Source of the DNA: Cafeteria roenbergensis
Taxonomy: Eukaryota; Sar; Bigyra; Bicosoecida; Cafeteriaceae
Length of the DNA stretch: 64,000 nucleotides
NCBI GenBank assembly: GCA_008330645.1
Contig: VLTN01000003.1
Location: 620,001-684,000, forward strand
Direction of reading: 5' to 3'
A program made the position numbers and the translations under genes. A model generated the notes under the pieces. The model had not been told where the DNA came from, did no database searches, and saw only the letters and a list, made by a program, of their open reading frames with translations. Below are positions 61,201 through 64,000 of this stretch, piece by piece (within the stretch, counting starts at the first letter, position 1; every line of letters begins with the position of its first letter).

Positions 61201-64000
61201 GACGATGAACAAGTACTGGTTGGCGGCGAAGGAGTCCGAATAGGCAAATTCGAGCACGACGAGGAGCATGATCATCTGGGCGAGTGAGAAGAGCACCATG
61301 TGCGACCTCCTCCACGCAACGGGGATCCAGAGCGGCGAGGGCTCGGGTTCGTCGTCGCCAAGGTCGGCGCCGTCTGGAAGAATGTCCGACTCATCCTTTT
61401 GAGCCTCCTCGACGTCCTCCACGGTTGCGTCGTCTCTGGACCACTTGTCGCCTAGGTGGTCCGGAATGAACGTTCGTGCTCCCGCAAACAGCATGATGAG
61501 GCCAAAGCATGCGAACGCGGCACCGATGCGGCCTTGCTTGTATTCCGAGATCCGCTCTTCGGTGAGCACCTGCGTGTCCAGCCAGCTCCCTGCCAGGTCC
61601 TCGAAGTTCACCACGGCGGGGTAGTCTGCGGGGTCTTCCGCGCCCATGTGGACGAACCAGATGAGAACGAACCCGAGGACAGCCATGACAGGCACCGACG
61701 CTAGTGTGACGCCAAGCGACGGAGACGGGATGAGGGAGTTCCAGACGCGGGTGAAGCGGAACACAGGCGGAGATCGGAGCCGTGTGGCGACCCTGTGGAT
61801 GGCCCACACGAGCGCGCCAAGCAGGATCGTAACAAGCCCGATAAGGATGAATGCGATCAAGTAGACGTCAGCCCCGAACTCGAACAGGTTGAGGAGCTCA
61901 AGCCACCCGAGGGGACGAAGCTTGAATTCGAGCGTGAAGTTATAGTCACCCGGAGTGCACGGAGGAATGCCGCGAGCGGAAAACTCACGAACGGTTTCCT
62001 CGACGGAGGAGGCGGTGCAATACTCCCCCATGCTCAGCTCGGCTCGCACCAGCCGCTTGTACCCGCGAGACACTTGGAAGAAGTCGAGAGTGAAGCCGAC
62101 GAGTCTCGGGACGAGGCTCTTTTCCGGCTCGCTCGACACCTCGACTGGGACCACTTTCTCCGTGCCACGAATCGACCCCAGGAAGTTCGTTCGCCCCCAG
62201 CGCTCTCCCGTGAGCGCGTTCGCCTCAAAGTCTTGGGCCTCAACCGGCTCCTTGGTGAGATAAAATGCCGCCTGGCCGTCCTCTAGCTCAAACCACCTCG
62301 TTAGCGGGTTGCTTTGGAAGATATTCTCCTCGTAGTAGCAGTAGAGGGGCACACCCGGCGCGTCGCCTGTCGAGACGCGTTCAAGGTCGGACGGAGGCGT
62401 CCACAGCGGGTCGTAGCAACGATCTGCCACAGCGTCGAACTTGAGGTTCCAAAAGTACGGGTCCACGAATTGCGTCGAGGCGTACGGCTCCCGGATGCAA
62501 GCGGGGTGGTCCTCCATCAGCTTCGCAATGCTAATGTGAGAGTCGTACCCTTCGCAGCTGGAGAACCAGGGCAAGTACGGCAGGTACAAGAACCGGGTGT
62601 CGGTGTTTTCCGCGTTCGTCCACCAGGTCGAGTCCTGCTCCACGAGGTATGACGGGTCGCGCGTCACGTCCGGCTGCGGCCGGTATCGCTGGTTCCTCGG
62701 CACCCAAGGCCCATCAGGCATCACACTCTGGTAGAGGAAGTCGCCGTCTGGGTTGGCACCTTCTACGTCAGCGGCCGAGAGAAGCGACCTGCGGAGGCTC
62801 TCGGGCCGGGTCGGGCCGGAGCGGGATGCAATTGCAATGGACTGCCGCCCTCGCAGGGCAGCATGGCTGCTTGCCGCTAGCGCTGCTGGGCTTGAGACCC
62901 CGCCGGTGGCTCCGAACACAGGCTGTACTGAGGCATTCAGCCTTTCGGTCCGAGACGCGAAGTAGCTTGGGTGGCCAATGAGCAAGTCTGCCGGTCGGTC
63001 GATCAGGACGTCGTTCTCAAACGCCTGCTCAAACTCGTTGGGCTGGCCCATCACCCGCACAAGCTGAACTGGGAGGTTCAGGGGAAGGGCCACGTCCTCA
63101 AAGTCTGTCCGCTCCAGCAGCGCCAGGAAAACGCGGCGGTTCGCAAGATCGTTGGGGGCGTACTTGGCACGCGCAGGCGTGAACACGTGCAGCTCTCCAA
63201 CGCCCTTCATGTCTCGCTCAAAGTCGCCATAGTAGAGGCCATGCAGCAGTTCCAGAGCGACTGTCAAAACCGTGTCGCGCAAAGCCGAAATCTGGATCTG
63301 CACAAACGTGTGCTTGTTGTCTTCGAAAACGCCAACCTTCTTGTTCGTCTCGAGCCAGTAGGGCAGCCGCTTTCTCTGGCAGTTGCAGCAGTCGGCGCAC
63401 ATGCTGCCAAAGCCCACCTGCTCGGCCACCGGCGGCCACTCGCAGACGGGTGGTATGGGCACGTAGTCGCATACGTACCGGGGAGGGCACGGGGTGCAGT
63501 CCGCATAGATGCTGAGCTGGTAGTGTGCGTCCCAGGTAAAGTTGACGCTCAACTCGCGCAGGTCAAGGGTCAACACGGCGACTTGGTGCGCTTTGAGAGG
63601 CAGCACGCCGACCCCGCTGCTCCGCGAAAACAGCCCCGAGAGTATGGGCCGGTCGGTGGCGTTGAGCAAGAACTCGTCGGGGATCGGCACCGCTCGACGA
63701 AGCACCTCGTTTCCGGTCTTCTTGCAGTCGAAGATACTGGTAGCATGCGTGCCCGACGTCGTGCCGTTGGGGCAGCGCAGGGCATCCTGGCAACGGCAGT
63801 GGTCGTATCGTAGGGGAACAATGCCTTCGGTGCCGTGCGGCGTCTTGCCTTGAACCAAGGACACACGCTCGGGCAGCTCGTCCCGCAGCGAGAATGCATC
63901 GTCGTCTCCTTGATCCCGCCGCTCGTATCTGCGCACGTCATCGAGGAGGTCCACTGCCCACTTGCTGTCAAAGAGGAAAGCGTCAATTCTGTCGGAAGCT
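58294..64000 (-). CDS. Giant multipass membrane protein, 5' end outside window
   Basis: The frame is open from the right edge (SDRIDAFLFDSKW...) to a TGA at 58294-58296, over 1900 residues, so the start lies beyond the window. Order: a Cys-rich, probably extracellular N-terminal region (CQDALRCPNGTTSGTH; CTPCPPRYVCDYVPIPPVCEW; MCADCCNCQRKRLPYW); a long region with aromatic motifs; then about nine or ten membrane segments between 61.9 and 60.25 kb (AFILIGLVTILLGALVWAIH, GVTLASVPVMAVLGFVLIWF, SLAQMIMLLVVLEFAY, YTIFAIVSIPAQMAMDMF, GIILLVMWLLFVVLRYLLIA). A cytosolic part includes WQMDDERLDGSISSKLQTLD and a CDSCGLG/CTGCQ cysteine pair region. The C-terminal 300+ residues are charged coiled coil. 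I do not recognise the family. The stop overlaps a splice-donor-like AAG|GTGAGC, so a further 3' exon cannot be excluded. Confidence 0.7.
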   Translation of the reverse strand, partial: ASDRIDAFLFDSKWAVDLLDDVRRYERRDQGDDDAFSLRDELPERVSLVQGKTPHGTEGIVPLRYDHCRCQDALRCPNGTTSGTHATSIFDCKKTGNEVLRRAVPIPDEFLLNATDRPILSGLFSRSSGVGVLPLKAHQVAVLTLDLRELSVNFTWDAHYQLSIYADCTPCPPRYVCDYVPIPPVCEWPPVAEQVGFGSMCADCCNCQRKRLPYWLETNKKVGVFEDNKHTFVQIQISALRDTVLTVALELLHGLYYGDFERDMKGVGELHVFTPARAKYAPNDLANRRVFLALLERTDFEDVALPLNLPVQLVRVMGQPNEFEQAFENDVLIDRPADLLIGHPSYFASRTERLNASVQPVFGATGGVSSPAALAASSHAALRGRQSIAIASRSGPTRPESLRRSLLSAADVEGANPDGDFLYQSVMPDGPWVPRNQRYRPQPDVTRDPSYLVEQDSTWWTNAENTDTRFLYLPYLPWFSSCEGYDSHISIAKLMEDHPACIREPYASTQFVDPYFWNLKFDAVADRCYDPLWTPPSDLERVSTGDAPGVPLYCYYEENIFQSNPLTRWFELEDGQAAFYLTKEPVEAQDFEANALTGERWGRTNFLGSIRGTEKVVPVEVSSEPEKSLVPRLVGFTLDFFQVSRGYKRLVRAELSMGEYCTASSVEETVREFSARGIPPCTPGDYNFTLEFKLRPLGWLELLNLFEFGADVYLIAFILIGLVTILLGALVWAIHRVATRLRSPPVFRFTRVWNSLIPSPSLGVTLASVPVMAVLGFVLIWFVHMGAEDPADYPAVVNFEDLAGSWLDTQVLTEERISEYKQGRIGAAFACFGLIMLFAGARTFIPDHLGDKWSRDDATVEDVEEAQKDESDILPDGADLGDDEPEPSPLWIPVAWRRSHMVLFSLAQMIMLLVVLEFAYSDSFAANQYLFIVLFKLAQVFMELFILSIVGDALQVCPMIVTIQMTEILVTMGADTFTDFVIAFFVESSVMMFERIYLDPNVKSLKAHWPLIMARLGRCTRKNRSMTREQRLEREKEWAKVVEHVKLETHGVEPLLESMVVYSNETVALLISPWLQLILLACDASPLHTLQITEIPRGFSIRETDLVFYTIFAIVSIPAQMAMDMFLINTQELVHGWKLYEYVAYQKYRFRMRTKRWQMDDERLDGSISSKLQTLDSLCFSSQFYAMSAFHAWGIAMVMIGIQVMLRKEYNMFGDVAFGIILLVMWLLFVVLRYLLIALADAVGLWKIPRIEGSIDDELAAKLAIGEGDLQDLEMDRMELKFMNSESFRVRFLEQNRPWLVQHLIELLTPRTLEVPQADGTPTRQYVKGVYNRLMSMLEDLDVRSDVSTPRDEDDGDQQRKRKWKADADPPSATSREIMREWLGKARRRILYKLAVADTIEAAKRDACDSCGLGEAGSRKIRVELATKGVADPGAMSALITAFEASVGNDTAKMSVDAWRAFFRSHARFTMVCTGCQDKQRLERVEARRAELFGESPAGNAGRRRADSEELDDEVPLFEPMTVDRSAPWGRIMSKWLRAVRSRLGGTFPRPEARGTMEEYAQKMREARAKRAKQSLERRRAELRGAAYQDPSIQAARGAADKVAGQLAKLDAVSGLDGDDADPVAVGHRTFGRVHLSAPARAMAIRWWQAARGVRAARERLHASKAREELDEVLASMRPEDTWYYTQARINEGVELAAEGESLDRQRQRMEAQLDAQARTAREKMQAAIANKEAAVMEAQASADAECDEFEASAKSRLEAKLGRIEERRQAELAAAAAPDGPASLGPRDAVPPRTSALLEALDAEEAQAREASRSAVDSFRAKKQEPVDKLRKQTLLFSGKVREAHAIHMGQVRRDVALQLRRLEERWLSRSRSYVQSAKRLIEAKAKEDARASAAGKRPR

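Noticed and set aside
1-64000. CRISPR arrays, rRNA, bacterial-type operons
   Set aside because: No regularly spaced short repeats and no rRNA cores seen. Introns and eukaryotic gene families exclude a bacterial source.

Overview
The window is nuclear DNA from a flagellated, very GC-rich, gene-dense protist or unicellular alga. It is eukaryotic because 21 spliceosomal introns can be placed by reading frame and homology. The gene set is also eukaryotic: outer-arm axonemal dynein heavy chain, jouberin, ALG1, CCZ1, a MAK21/CEBPZ ribosome-biogenesis factor, a mitochondrial-type PheRS and a RUS-family protein. GC-rich, compact genomes with short introns occur in haptophytes, pelagophytes and other algae or heterotrophic flagellates. 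Nothing here fixes the clade, so I do not name one.

Layout. 1-7 kb: ankyrin/BTB protein (+, open at the left edge), PH-domain protein with a lipidation-like C-terminus (+), and an unrecognised signal-peptide protein (-). 7-15 kb: jouberin/AHI1 (-, 3 exons), then a pair of 795/794-bp direct repeats (11634-12428 and 14134-14927, exactly 2500 bp apart over most of their length) bracketing a four-exon Nudix CoA-pyrophosphatase-type gene (+). 15.3-30.4 kb: outer-arm dynein gamma-type heavy chain (-), one small first exon plus a 14.4-kb second exon. 30.6-35 kb: a 59-residue basic protein (+, 2 exons) and an unrecognised helical protein with a possible PP1-docking motif (-, 3 exons). 35-46.5 kb: TPR/O-GlcNAc-transferase-like protein with a signal peptide (-), FARS2-type PheRS (+), ALG1 (-, 3 exons), CEBPZ/MAK21 (+). 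46.8-56 kb: CCZ1 (-, 2 exons), pterin-4a-carbinolamine dehydratase (+, 4 exons), GH2 beta-glucuronidase-like enzyme (+, 4 exons), MACPF-domain secreted protein (-, 4 exons). 56-64 kb: RUS/DUF647 protein (+) and a very large multipass membrane protein (-, open at the right edge).

The genes are mostly unrelated housekeeping and cell-biology genes, arranged largely as head-to-head or tail-to-tail pairs with 100-500 bp between them. Two ciliary genes (jouberin, dynein) sit close together. Introns use a strikingly uniform donor, GTGAGC in 17 of 21. No viral, retroviral or CRISPR-like element, rRNA or tRNA gene was recognised. The least explained structures are the repeat pair with its perfect palindrome, the 59-residue protein, and the giant membrane protein.
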